From positions 268,505 to 332,504 of the forward strand of contig DIYJ01000007.1 in the NCBI GenBank assembly GCA_002428995.1: DNA of 64,000 bases. The letters run 5' to 3'. The position numbers and the translations under genes are program-made. The first letter of the stretch is position 1; each line of letters starts with the position of its first letter. This document shows positions 43,538 to 52,659 of this stretch, one piece after another. Origin of the DNA: Flavobacteriales bacterium UBA6057 (GTDB taxonomy: Bacteria > Bacteroidota > Bacteroidia > Flavobacteriales_G > Salibacteraceae). The notes beneath the pieces are model-generated. The model was not told the DNA's origin. It made no database searches and was given only the letters and a program-made list of their open reading frames with translations.

Positions 43538-45078
43538 TAGTTTTCGTTTATTGTGGTAATCGTACCAAACTTGTCGATGGCCTCACCAGCGTTCGTTTTG
43601 CCCTGCAATCTGTAGACATATGTCGACATCGGCAGTTCGGATGAACCTTGGCGGCCGTCCCATGTAAAGTATTGGTCGTTGGTGGAATAGATTAGTTGCC
43701 CCCAACGATCAAAAACTTCGAATTTGAACGAGACCAAATCTTCTTCAATGCTTACTGAATAGTAGTCGTTTCTTCCGTCTCCATTCGGAGAGAACGCTGT
43801 AGGTGCAGATATTCTGCTAATGGAAGCTACGCGTCTTGTAACACTGCTCTTGCAGCGCTTGTCATCTTCAACCTCGAGGGTTACTTCATTAACTGTTCCG
43901 GATTGTAGCTGCAATTCGGGAGATGTTTCTTCGCTTACCACCATGCCATTCACTGACCAGCGGTATTTCAGGTCCTGACCATCAGACAGGTCGGACACTT
44001 CCATTTTTCCGGTACTGTTTTCCAGCACGTAGTCAAAGTCTGCTAGTGGGTCACGCGCTTCAATCTTTCGCTCGATCTGGTGCTCTTTGCTGCACCGATC
44101 AATGTAAGTGAGCATTACGTTTTTATCCTTCGTAATGACCTCTTCTTCACTTGTTCGGTATCCGCTGCCATTCCAGTAATACACTTGCGCTGGCACATTC
44201 TGGACCACATCAGTAGTATCGTTTGCACATACGATCAAATCGCCTACAGCAGGAATTTTGATGGGTGATTTCTTTAAGATGATTTCTACCGAAGCCATAT
44301 CTGTCTTACAGGCATCTGAGACCTTTACAGGCACTCTCATGTCTTGAACAGCGGAGACTTTCAAAGCTCCATTGCCATTGTTCCAATCGCTGAAGGTGTA
44401 TTGATAACCATAACCCACACCTCCTGCTACTCCGTTTAAAGAGCCTTCCAACGATAATTCATCGCCCTCACAAGAGAAATACTCAATCTGTTGTTCGGGT
44501 GCCGTAATCGGATCTCGCGGTTCAATCGATACTCTGATCTCGGAAACAGCCTCAGTTCCACAAGCATCGGTAATGGTGATGTAGTGACGATCCTCGCCCA
44601 TAGGTTTGATCACTGCATTCTTGCCCGTTTGCCCGTCTGACCACACATAGGTGAAAGGGGAGTGCCCACCACCATGCGAAGCGGTTACGGTCATTTCCGT
44701 CCCCAGGCAGAGGTTTTTCGGAAATGAAACTTCACTCGACAATGGTTCAACAGCTCGATTGCGCACTTCCACTTCGAAGGTCAGCTCCTCGGCAAAGCCG
44801 ATGGTGGAGTTCTGTACCGAGAGGTGAAAGAGTTGTGTAGCGCTGGGGCTTACATAGATGACAGAGTCTGTTTGTCCATCTGACCACAGGTAACTGGTGC
44901 CGGGAGCCCAGTTGATGATGTCAACACCAATGGCTACAGGCGCAGAGGTGCAGTTGATGGAATGATTTGGCTCAATTCTGACAAGGCGCATGTCGCGCTC
45001 ATGGTCTTGGGCAAACGTGAGATTCGCCACAACGAGCAAAGCCGAAGCAGCGAAACCTCGGAATGAGGCTCTATTCAT
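43537..45078 (-). CDS. SprB-like repeat protein with T9SS type B sorting domain
   Basis: The ~513-residue exported protein has a signal peptide (FRGFAASALLVVANLTFAQ), several Ig-like repeats with the YLWSDGQTDSVIYVSP signature, and the type B C-terminal domain (PTAFSPNGDGRNDYYSV ... VFDRWGQLIYSTNDQYFTW). I start at ATG 45078, the first codon of a normal signal peptide; the longer frame to 45153 adds 25 unlikely residues. It is upstream of the choice-of-anchor L gene, coupled through TAATG. Confidence 0.92.
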   Translation of the reverse strand: MNRASFRGFAASALLVVANLTFAQDHERDMRLVRIEPNHSINCTSAPVAIGVDIINWAPGTSYLWSDGQTDSVIYVSPSATQLFHLSVQNSTIGFAEELTFEVEVRNRAVEPLSSEVSFPKNLCLGTEMTVTASHGGGHSPFTYVWSDGQTGKNAVIKPMGEDRHYITITDACGTEAVSEIRVSIEPRDPITAPEQQIEYFSCEGDELSLEGSLNGVAGGVGYGYQYTFSDWNNGNGALKVSAVQDMRVPVKVSDACKTDMASVEIILKKSPIKIPAVGDLIVCANDTTDVVQNVPAQVYYWNGSGYRTSEEEVITKDKNVMLTYIDRCSKEHQIERKIEARDPLADFDYVLENSTGKMEVSDLSDGQDLKYRWSVNGMVVSEETSPELQLQSGTVNEVTLEVEDDKRCKSSVTRRVASISRISAPTAFSPNGDGRNDYYSVSIEEDLVSFKFEVFDRWGQLIYSTNDQYFTWDGRQGSSELPMSTYVYRLQGKTNAGEAIDKFGTITTINEN

Positions 45079-45203
45079 GATCGAACGGATTATGGTTCTA
45101 TATACAATTTTAACCATTTTGGTCCGACTTGTATGCCTGTGGATGGGATTCATCGATTATAAAGCACTATTCATTTTGATCTTTGTCGATCCTTAACCGC
45201 ATC

Positions 45204-45211
45204 TATCTTTG
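45204..45211 (+). promoter_or_regulatory. -7 promoter box (TATCTTTG) of the M20 dipeptidase gene
   Basis: Exact TAnnTTTG, 53 nt before ATG 45265. Confidence 0.5.
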
Positions 45212-45264
45212 CGGTAATTATCAAACGCAGGTTACCTTGATGGTTGCCTAACCAGCTCAATTTT

Positions 45265-46632
45265 ATGGATTCCACAAATCAATACATCCAAGCAAACAAA
45301 GACCGCTTCCTCGAAGAATTGATCGAATTGCTCAAAATACCTTCTGTGAGTGCCGATCCGGCCTATGATCAGGAAGTGGCCGCTTGTGCCGAAGTAGTGA
45401 AGGACGCTATGGAAGAAGCCGGTGTGGATCACGTGGAAATCTGTCCGACTGCCGGGCATCCTATTGTTTACGGAGAGAAGATCGTGGATGAGAACCTGCC
45501 TACGGTGTTGGTATATGGCCACTATGATGTTCAGCCTGCTGATCCACTGGAATTGTGGGATAGTCCTCCCTTTGATCCGGTAATCAAGAACGAAAAGATC
45601 TACGCCCGAGGTGCTGCTGATGATAAAGGGCAGATGTTCATGCATGTGAAAGCCGTGGAGGCGATGATCGCGACATCAGCACTTCCTTGTAACGTGAAGT
45701 TCATGATTGAAGGCGAAGAGGAAGTAGGCTCAGAGAACCTTGGAATCTTCGTGGCTGAAAACAAGGAAAAACTTAAGGCCGATGTGATCCTGATCTCTGA
45801 CACTTCCATGTTGAGCAATGAGAATCCCTCCATCACTGTCGGTTTGAGAGGGTTGAGCTACGTTGAGATTGAGCTCACCGGACCCAACCGAGATCTCCAC
45901 TCCGGTGTATATGGTGGTGCGGTTGACAACCCCATCAACGCGCTGAGCGAGATGATCGCCAAAATGAAGGATGAGCACGGTCACATCACAGTCGATGGAT
46001 TCTATGATGATGTTGAAGAAGTTAGTAAAGCAGATCGCGAAGCCATGGCGCGTGCACCCTTTGACATTCAGTCTTACAAGGAACACCTCGGAATCAACGC
46101 TACTAAGGTTGAAAATGGCTTCAGCGAAATGGAAGGAGCCTCCATTCGTCCTACCCTTGACGTGAACGGCATGTGGGGTGGTTACACAGGTGAAGGTGCA
46201 AAGACAGTGCTTCCCTCCAAGGCTTATGCTAAGATTTCCATGCGTCTGGTTCCTAATCAGGATCCTGAGAAGATCACAGAACTCTTTACCGAATACGTTC
46301 AAAAGATCACTCCCAGCACGATGAGTGTGAAGGTGACTCCACATCACGGTGGCCAGCCGGCAGTGACACCTACTGACTCTGTAGCTTACCAAGCTGCGAG
46401 CAAGGCCATAGAAACAACTTATGGAAAGACTCCAATTCCTTTGAGAAGCGGAGGAAGTATTCCAATCGTAGCCTTGTTTGAATCAGAGCTTGGATTGAAA
46501 TCGATCCTGCTTGGTTTTGGTTTGGACAGCGATGCGATTCACTCACCAAATGAGAGCTATGGCCTCTTCAACTTCTTCAAGGGAATTGAGACCATCCCTC
46601 ACTTCTTCAAGAATTTCGCTGCAAACTCTTAA
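45265..46632 (+). CDS. M20-family dipeptidase
   Basis: The ~455-residue cytosolic zinc peptidase has the M20 metal sites: YGHYDVQPADPLELW (His, Asp), RGAADDKGQ (Asp), the general-base/metal pair in EGEEEVGSENL, and a C-terminal His segment (DAIHSPNE). The dimerisation domain sits between (~residues 185-340). It probably releases amino acids from di- or tripeptides. ATG 45265 (MDSTNQYIQ) is preferred to the TTG seven codons upstream. It ends tail-to-tail with the next cargo gene, overlapping by 4 bp. Confidence 0.93.
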   Translation: MDSTNQYIQANKDRFLEELIELLKIPSVSADPAYDQEVAACAEVVKDAMEEAGVDHVEICPTAGHPIVYGEKIVDENLPTVLVYGHYDVQPADPLELWDSPPFDPVIKNEKIYARGAADDKGQMFMHVKAVEAMIATSALPCNVKFMIEGEEEVGSENLGIFVAENKEKLKADVILISDTSMLSNENPSITVGLRGLSYVEIELTGPNRDLHSGVYGGAVDNPINALSEMIAKMKDEHGHITVDGFYDDVEEVSKADREAMARAPFDIQSYKEHLGINATKVENGFSEMEGASIRPTLDVNGMWGGYTGEGAKTVLPSKAYAKISMRLVPNQDPEKITELFTEYVQKITPSTMSVKVTPHHGGQPAVTPTDSVAYQAASKAIETTYGKTPIPLRSGGSIPIVALFESELGLKSILLGFGLDSDAIHSPNESYGLFNFFKGIETIPHFFKNFAANS

Positions 46633-49601
46633 CGCAAGAGCGTAATAAAACTGCGCTGGGAGAAGCTTTCACCATCGGTGCCTTCTCCTTCAATAACGTA
46701 GTAGTAGGTGCCCTCGGGAACGGCTTCGGAGACGTTGGTGCCGTCCCAGCATTTGAGGAGGTCATCAGACTCATAGACCAACTGTCCCCATCTGTTGAAG
46801 ATTTGAACCTGTGCAGTTCTTACATTCTTGTATTCAGCGCAGAATTGATCGTTGATTCCGTCACCATTTGCTGAGAACACGTTTGGAACGAAGACCTGCA
46901 CCTCACAAATGGATACAATCCTAACAGAATCCTCGAATGAGCAACCTGCTGAATCCGTAATTGTAACCAGGTAGAGACCAGCGCTATTCACCTCGATTTC
47001 GGTATCGCTGACGCCTGTTGACCAAGCAAAGCGTTCGGCATCCACAGGACCTTCTATCAGTATGGATTCACCTTCACACACATTGTTTTCCCTCAGCTCA
47101 TCGAGCGCCAATGGCGTGGCCAGTGAAACTGATCTGCTGGATGTAAGTGTTTCGCAGCGATTGGTGATGCTGAGCGTGTAAACACCCTCATTGTTGACGA
47201 GGATTTCTGAGGTGGTCGCCCCAGTGGACCACACATAATCAAAGCTGAAAACACTGTCCACATAATCGATGGTGAACGTTTCACCTTCCTGGCAGAGTGT
47301 GGTGTCAGCACCGATGGTGAACGCATAGTTTAAATCCCAGTCGATCAGTGATGTGGTGTCGCTGAGGGTGCCACAAATGTTGTTGGTAGTAAACCATACC
47401 TCACCGGCATTGGAGGTTTGAAGCGTGTCGACTGTGGCTCCGGTGGACCATGAAACCGGTTCTCCATTACTAACACCAGGCAAATCGATGACTTCCGTTT
47501 CACTGCACAGCAAGTAGCTTTCCTCGAGGGCAGATAAATAAGGACTTTGAATGACGACATCCATGGTGTCAGACACGGTATCGCAAGAGTTGCTGACGCG
47601 TACCCAATATTCTCCTGGTGTGGTGATGGTCTTGATCGGATTGTTGTCACCATCTGACCATTCATAGACAGCTAAATCGAAGGTGACATCTACCACGAAT
47701 GGAACACTGTCGCACACCGTTGTGTCATCCGGGAAGGTCAGCGATGGTTGTGCTGCCAGATCCAGTTCTACTTCCAGTGTATCGGATGCGGTACCGCATG
47801 CATTGGAGGCTTCCAGCCAGTAGGTTCCGGTAGCGGTCACGGCAAATGTGGTGTCGTTCGACCCATCCTGCCAGGTGTAAAACGCATTCTGCAAATCCGG
47901 ATCAATGGTGAAGTTGACGCCAGAACAAACAGCAGTATCCGATCCCAGATCAACAATGGGTGGTCCTGCGACCGTGACTACTTCCACTGAATCTCGAAAG
48001 GCGCAGCTTTGGTAGAATACATCCACCCAGTAAGTGCCTTCGGTGTTAACCGTGATCATCTCATTGGTAGAGCCGGTGGACCATTCGATGCATGCATCGT
48101 TCCAGGTGGCATCTAAATCAATGGTTTGGCCTGCGCATACGGTGGTGTCATTTCCGAGGAGCTGTAGATCCACGTCCCACACTACCACATCTCGTTGAAA
48201 GGTGTCCACCACTCCGTTTTCATAGCGATAGAGGGTGACCAGGAAGGTATCGGCCGAAGAAAACAAGTGTCGGGCCGGTATTCCGGTAGCCGTGTTGTTT
48301 CCACTGGCAGGATCGCCAAAATCCCACGCGACAGAATCTACTCCCAAGGTGTCCTCTGGCCAGAATACCGTTGAATCTCCACTACAGTTGGTGCCGAATT
48401 CATAGTAGATGCCATCAGAAAGGAAGGTGCTTACAAAGTTGGTGAGACCGACCGTGACCCTGCTGCCGGAAATCACAGGCCCTGTAGACTCTTCGAAATC
48501 GCAATCCAGTCCTTTCAGACTCGGTTCGTTGATCACACCCAGCGTATCGTTCGTGGAGAGTGGTAGTTCGTAGGTCAGGTAGATCTTCTTATCCAATCCC
48601 AATTGTAGGTCACCCATGATCTTAATAGGATTGGGGACACCAACGCTGGTTTTAGAAGCGATCAGGCAGTCAACGCTTGTGTGCTCAAGGTCGTATTGAA
48701 AGAGTTCAGCTGCGGGACTGGCGGAGAATTTTTGACCGTAGTACAGCTTCTTGCTATCAGCACTGAATTCAACGCCATGAGGTAAGTTGATGGCTCCGGT
48801 TTCGAGCACGATTGGATTGCTAACAACTCCTGTGGCAGGGTCGAAATCAAACAGCTCAACAAAGCCTATGGCAAAGCTTGACAGTGCGAGCTTTCTTCCA
48901 TCTGGAGAAATCTTCATTTGGCTTTGCGTGCCATTCACGGTGCCATCGTGCATCGATCCTACAGCGCTGATCACCGGAGTATTGTTCACACCATTTTGGT
49001 CTACCAGGAAGGCGTGAAACTCGTTGCTGTTCCATTTGTGCGCAACTACCCAGAAATCTCTGTCGTTTGCGTGTTGAGTGGCACATAGTTTCTCAGTGGC
49101 CGTATCCAGGATTTGAGTGGGTCCCGGAAATACTTGACCTAAGCCTCCATTGAGGGACATGTCTACCATGTAATGATGCAGTCCGTTGGGAGCAGCAAGG
49201 CTGTCCTGTACAAAGAGAAAATAGCGGTCAGGGCTCAGAGGCCAGGGAATAATGATAGACGATTGTGTGCAGGCCTTGCTACCCACGAGGTTGTCTCCTC
49301 CGAGCATCACGTTGTGAGTAGAGTCCCATGCAATGATGCCATTGGAGTAAAAAAGCAAGTTGCCATCTTCATCGGAAATGGCTGAGGTTCCACGGTTCAG
49401 AAAAGGGTTTCCCACTGCGACTGACACATCGAAGGTGTCTACACCCGTAGAGGTGAACTCCAGTCCATTGCCCATAGGGAAAGCCCAGTTTCTCGCGCGC
49501 TGCGATTGTGCAGCAACATCAAGGCACAGAAGAATGGCCAAAATGCCCGAGATGAGCAGACTATGTGTGGTTTTAAACTTCAACTTTGCGGTTGCTTTCA
49601 C
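46629..49601 (-). CDS. Large Ig/PKD-repeat protein with T9SS type B sorting domain
   Basis: The 990-residue exported protein has a signal peptide (LLISGILAILLCLDVAAQ), an N-terminal beta-propeller-like domain seen in many Bacteroidota cargo proteins (NWAFPMGNGLEFTSTGVDTF, GNLLFYSNGIIAWDS; ~residues 35-390), a PKD domain (VAWDFGDPASGNNTATG), then about six Ig-like repeats of the type CIEWSTGSTNEMITV. The type B domain closes it (VPNVFSANGDGINDQF ... FNRWGQLVYESD). The start is GTG 49601. Likely surface adhesin or released structural protein. Confidence 0.92.
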   Translation of the reverse strand: MKATAKLKFKTTHSLLISGILAILLCLDVAAQSQRARNWAFPMGNGLEFTSTGVDTFDVSVAVGNPFLNRGTSAISDEDGNLLFYSNGIIAWDSTHNVMLGGDNLVGSKACTQSSIIIPWPLSPDRYFLFVQDSLAAPNGLHHYMVDMSLNGGLGQVFPGPTQILDTATEKLCATQHANDRDFWVVAHKWNSNEFHAFLVDQNGVNNTPVISAVGSMHDGTVNGTQSQMKISPDGRKLALSSFAIGFVELFDFDPATGVVSNPIVLETGAINLPHGVEFSADSKKLYYGQKFSASPAAELFQYDLEHTSVDCLIASKTSVGVPNPIKIMGDLQLGLDKKIYLTYELPLSTNDTLGVINEPSLKGLDCDFEESTGPVISGSRVTVGLTNFVSTFLSDGIYYEFGTNCSGDSTVFWPEDTLGVDSVAWDFGDPASGNNTATGIPARHLFSSADTFLVTLYRYENGVVDTFQRDVVVWDVDLQLLGNDTTVCAGQTIDLDATWNDACIEWSTGSTNEMITVNTEGTYWVDVFYQSCAFRDSVEVVTVAGPPIVDLGSDTAVCSGVNFTIDPDLQNAFYTWQDGSNDTTFAVTATGTYWLEASNACGTASDTLEVELDLAAQPSLTFPDDTTVCDSVPFVVDVTFDLAVYEWSDGDNNPIKTITTPGEYWVRVSNSCDTVSDTMDVVIQSPYLSALEESYLLCSETEVIDLPGVSNGEPVSWSTGATVDTLQTSNAGEVWFTTNNICGTLSDTTSLIDWDLNYAFTIGADTTLCQEGETFTIDYVDSVFSFDYVWSTGATTSEILVNNEGVYTLSITNRCETLTSSRSVSLATPLALDELRENNVCEGESILIEGPVDAERFAWSTGVSDTEIEVNSAGLYLVTITDSAGCSFEDSVRIVSICEVQVFVPNVFSANGDGINDQFCAEYKNVRTAQVQIFNRWGQLVYESDDLLKCWDGTNVSEAVPEGTYYYVIEGEGTDGESFSQRSFITLLR

Positions 49602-49613
49602 AAATAGACAAAA

Positions 49614-50084
49614 ATGATTCGTATCCGCTTTTCGCTCTTCGCCTTGTCCATGGTTTCTATCATGACGTTTTTTTCTTCCTGTAGTTTCCAGGATCTGGAG
49701 TTAAGAGGCGTGGAAGGCTTCGAGGTTGAAAAAACCGAAAAGGGAAAAGTAGAGGGCATCATGAAGGTGCGGATCTACAATCCCAACAGTTTTCCCATTA
49801 CAGTGACGAAAGCAGACTTTGATGTGTTTGCTTCTGAGGTTCGTGTTGGAGATGCGCACTTGGGAAAGAACTTCAAGATCAGCGCGAACAGCGAGAAAAG
49901 CTACGATGTGCGCATCGAAGCCAATGTCGAGAACCTAATCACAGGAGGCATCGGTGGAATCGTAAGCATGTTGGCCGGAAAAAGGCCCAAAGTGACCTTG
50001 GATGGTGAAATGAAAGCCCGAAGCTTCCTCATTTCCAAGACTGTTCCCGTAAAGCTGGAAACCGAGATTCCTCTTAACCTTTAA
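49614..50084 (+). CDS. LEA type 2-like lipoprotein
   Basis: The 156-residue protein has a lipoprotein signal ending TFFSSCS (Cys ~24) and one LEA_2/WHy-like beta-sandwich: IYNPNSFPITVTKADFDVF, then YDVRIEANVENLI. Relatives bind or stabilise at interfaces under stress, but the bacterial role is unknown. It diverges from the type B cargo gene with only 12 bp between the starts, so the promoters must overlap the coding regions. Its 3' end overlaps the GH3 gene by 11 bp. Confidence 0.85.
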   Translation: MIRIRFSLFALSMVSIMTFFSSCSFQDLELRGVEGFEVEKTEKGKVEGIMKVRIYNPNSFPITVTKADFDVFASEVRVGDAHLGKNFKISANSEKSYDVRIEANVENLITGGIGGIVSMLAGKRPKVTLDGEMKARSFLISKTVPVKLETEIPLNL

Positions 50085-51180
50085 ACTGAAGGCCAAGGCA
50101 GAGTTTCAGCTTGATGATGCGAAGCACTGATTCTTCTATCTGCTTCCCAAAATCCTTGTCCATCTGGCTCTCTTTCATGATCACCTCGAGCACCGCCTCC
50201 TCGTTGGGAGGCATCAATAAGAGGTCGCATCCTGCTTTAGCAGCGAGCAATCCTGAGTTATCGATGCTCGTCAACGCTCCCATGTTCATGGCATCTGTAA
50301 TGATGATGCCTTCAAAGCCCATCTCTTTGCGAAGCAGATCGGTCACCACAGTTCGGCTGCATGTGGCAGGCATTCCATCCGTGTTGTAGCGATCGTTGTT
50401 TTCGATGGCGATATGTCCTACCATAATGGATGGAACTCCTGCTTCAATGAAAGGCTCGTAGATGCTCAGTTCAGTAAGCTCTCCATCAATGTAAACGAGT
50501 TTTTCATGCGTGTCACCCGCTATACGACCATGACCTGGGAAGTGCTTCACAGTGGAAACAACTCCATCTTCAGAGGATTGCTTTACAAACTCCAGCGCCA
50601 TGGAAACCACCTCAGCGGAGTCACTGCCGAAGGACCTGTTGCCGATGGCTTGGTTTTGCTTGGAAAGGTCAATCACCGGGGCATAATTCTGATGAAAGCC
50701 GATGCCACAAATGGTGCTGTCAATGGTTCTGGTCGCTTGTCTTACAGCGGATTTACTTTCCAATTCGGCCGTTTTTGGAACCTTAGGGACATTACTCAAC
50801 CTTGAATTAAACAAACTTGGCTCTGCATCAATGCTGAAGAGCAAGGGCGTATTACCCGAAAGGCCATTCAGCTGTTCGATTTGTCCCTTGAAAACCTCGG
50901 GATCTCCACTCAGAAAGATTACACCACCTACTGACCCTTTTTTGACCTTGTCTACTACCACATCGTAGGGCTTGCCCAGCCTTCCTGTGGAGGTGATGAT
51001 CATTTGAGCAACCCGCTGTCTCGTGCTTAGTGATTCGTAGATTTTTAGGGCAGTTGCATTCAGGTCTTCCGAGTTTTCCTGAAAATCAGCCAATGTGAAG
51101 GTCTTGTCTTTGGTAGGTTGCTGCGAGGTGCAGCTCACACTTATAACAAAGGCGAGCAGTAAGATGGAAAGTGAGCGCAT
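50074..51180 (-). CDS. Glycoside hydrolase family 3, NagZ-like lipoprotein
   Basis: The 368-residue protein has a lipoprotein signal (LLLAFVISVSC). The (beta/alpha)8 domain carries the NagZ-type catalytic loop KHFPGHGRIAGDTHEK with its general-acid His, and the nucleophile Asp in IIITDAMNMGAL. Such enzymes release beta-N-acetylglucosamine from muropeptides or chitin oligomers; the lipid anchor places this one in the periplasm or at the surface. It has a single GH3 N domain and no C-terminal domain. Confidence 0.92.
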   Translation of the reverse strand: MRSLSILLLAFVISVSCTSQQPTKDKTFTLADFQENSEDLNATALKIYESLSTRQRVAQMIITSTGRLGKPYDVVVDKVKKGSVGGVIFLSGDPEVFKGQIEQLNGLSGNTPLLFSIDAEPSLFNSRLSNVPKVPKTAELESKSAVRQATRTIDSTICGIGFHQNYAPVIDLSKQNQAIGNRSFGSDSAEVVSMALEFVKQSSEDGVVSTVKHFPGHGRIAGDTHEKLVYIDGELTELSIYEPFIEAGVPSIMVGHIAIENNDRYNTDGMPATCSRTVVTDLLRKEMGFEGIIITDAMNMGALTSIDNSGLLAAKAGCDLLLMPPNEEAVLEVIMKESQMDKDFGKQIEESVLRIIKLKLCLGLQFKG

Positions 51181-51197
51181 GGGTAATAAAGTTCGGC

Positions 51198-51205
51198 CAA
51201 ACCTA
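51198..51205 (-). promoter_or_regulatory. -7 promoter box (TAGGTTTG) of the GH3 gene
   Basis: Exact TAnnTTTG on the minus strand, 17 nt before the GH3 ATG. Confidence 0.6.
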
Positions 51206-51270
51206 TGTACTTCACAGGCGACATGATCTTCGGCTGTCAGTTTTTATGAACTTTGTTGTTTTGATTCGAA

Positions 51271-52620
51271 ATGAAAGCCATTCGCGAACTGATTCAATCA
51301 TTGCTTGACAAGATCTGGAGTGCCAAGTTGTCGGAAATGAATCCGTACTCTGCCTTCTTCATCAAGCAGTTGCGCATCATTTTGATCGTATCAAAAGGCT
51401 TTGCCCGAGACAAGTTGCCCGTTCAGTCTGCCGGGTTGACGTTTTACACGATTCTTTCCGTTGTTCCTATTGTGGCTCTGGCATTTGCCATTGCGAAGGG
51501 TTTTGGGCTGGAGAAAGCATTGAACAGGGAGCTTTCAGAATTCCTGAGTGGCCATCAGGAAGTAGTGGAGTACATCATGCTCTATGCAAACCGAATGCTG
51601 GATGATACACAAGGTGGCTTGATCGCAGCTGTGGGGGTTGTGATTCTGCTGTGGACCGTGATCCGGTTGCTTTCCAATGTGGAGCAGGCGTTCAACGATA
51701 TCTGGCAGGTAGCTAAAGGCCGATCATGGATTCGAAAGTTCACGGATTATTTTTCCATCATGTTGATGGCACCCATCTTTCTGGTGTTGGCAGGCTCTCT
51801 TACCGTGGTGATCGCAACAGAGATTGAAAATCTGGTTTCCGGGGTTGATTTGCTACAAACCATTGGTCCGGTTATCTTCTTTTTTGTTCGACTGATTCCT
51901 TACACGCTCATCTGGTTGGTGTTCACCATGCTCTACATGGTGATGCCGAATACAAAAGTGGATTTCAAATCTGCGCTGATCGCGGGTGTCATTGCCGGCA
52001 CGGCCTTTCAGTTGCTGGAATGGGGTTACATCAACTTTCAGGTGGGGGTGAGTCGTTACAATGCCATCTACGGAAGCTTTGCCGCATTACCGCTGTTCAT
52101 GGTCTGGACCAATTTCTCCTGGTTGATTACACTGGTAGGTACTGAGATTGCTTATGCCAACCAGTACGTGGAAAACATAGAGCTGGAGATGCGGGAGGAC
52201 GAGCTCAGCCCGGCCGATCGAAAAACGTTGGCCATCATGATCTCTCAACGCGTTTTTGCGGCTTTTGACAAAGGAGAATCTGCGTTTTCAGCGCTTGAAC
52301 TTTCTCAGTCGCTGGATATTCCCTTTGGACTCACATCAAGGATACTGGATCAGCTGATCCATGCCAACATCATCGTGGAGCTGGAACATGACGACAAAGA
52401 AGAATCTAAAGTGCAGCCCGCCCGCAGTGTAGAGCACATGACCATCAGCGATGTGTTGAATGCGCTGGATGGTGTTGGAACCACTCGTGAACTTCCGCTG
52501 CTTCAGCATTCCAAAGCCTCACCTTACATCGCACACCTTGATGGAATCCGAAAAAGCATGAGGGATTCCGATGGGAATGCACTGGTGAAGGACCTTCCTC
52601 CCGTCATTATTAATGGATAG
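51271..52620 (+). CDS. YihY/virulence factor BrkB family membrane protein
   Basis: The 449-residue protein has six transmembrane segments. The family features LPVQSAGLTFYTILSVVP, LWTVIRLLSNVEQAFNDIW, PLFMVWTNFSWLITLVG and GTEIAYANQY are present. A C-terminal cytosolic region (~residues 310-445) resembles a winged-helix (FSALELSQSLDIPFGLTSRIL). The family was once called ribonuclease BN; that assignment was withdrawn and the real function is unknown. Confidence 0.92.
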   Translation: MKAIRELIQSLLDKIWSAKLSEMNPYSAFFIKQLRIILIVSKGFARDKLPVQSAGLTFYTILSVVPIVALAFAIAKGFGLEKALNRELSEFLSGHQEVVEYIMLYANRMLDDTQGGLIAAVGVVILLWTVIRLLSNVEQAFNDIWQVAKGRSWIRKFTDYFSIMLMAPIFLVLAGSLTVVIATEIENLVSGVDLLQTIGPVIFFFVRLIPYTLIWLVFTMLYMVMPNTKVDFKSALIAGVIAGTAFQLLEWGYINFQVGVSRYNAIYGSFAALPLFMVWTNFSWLITLVGTEIAYANQYVENIELEMREDELSPADRKTLAIMISQRVFAAFDKGESAFSALELSQSLDIPFGLTSRILDQLIHANIIVELEHDDKEESKVQPARSVEHMTISDVLNALDGVGTTRELPLLQHSKASPYIAHLDGIRKSMRDSDGNALVKDLPPVIING

Positions 52621-52647
52621 GTAATCCTATTTACCGGGAGATGCCGG

Positions 52648-52655
52648 TACTTTTG
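52648..52655 (+). promoter_or_regulatory. -7 promoter box (TACTTTTG), leaderless configuration
   Basis: Exact TAnnTTTG with 4 nt (CAGC) before ATG 52660. Confidence 0.65.
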
Positions 52656-52659
52656 CAGC

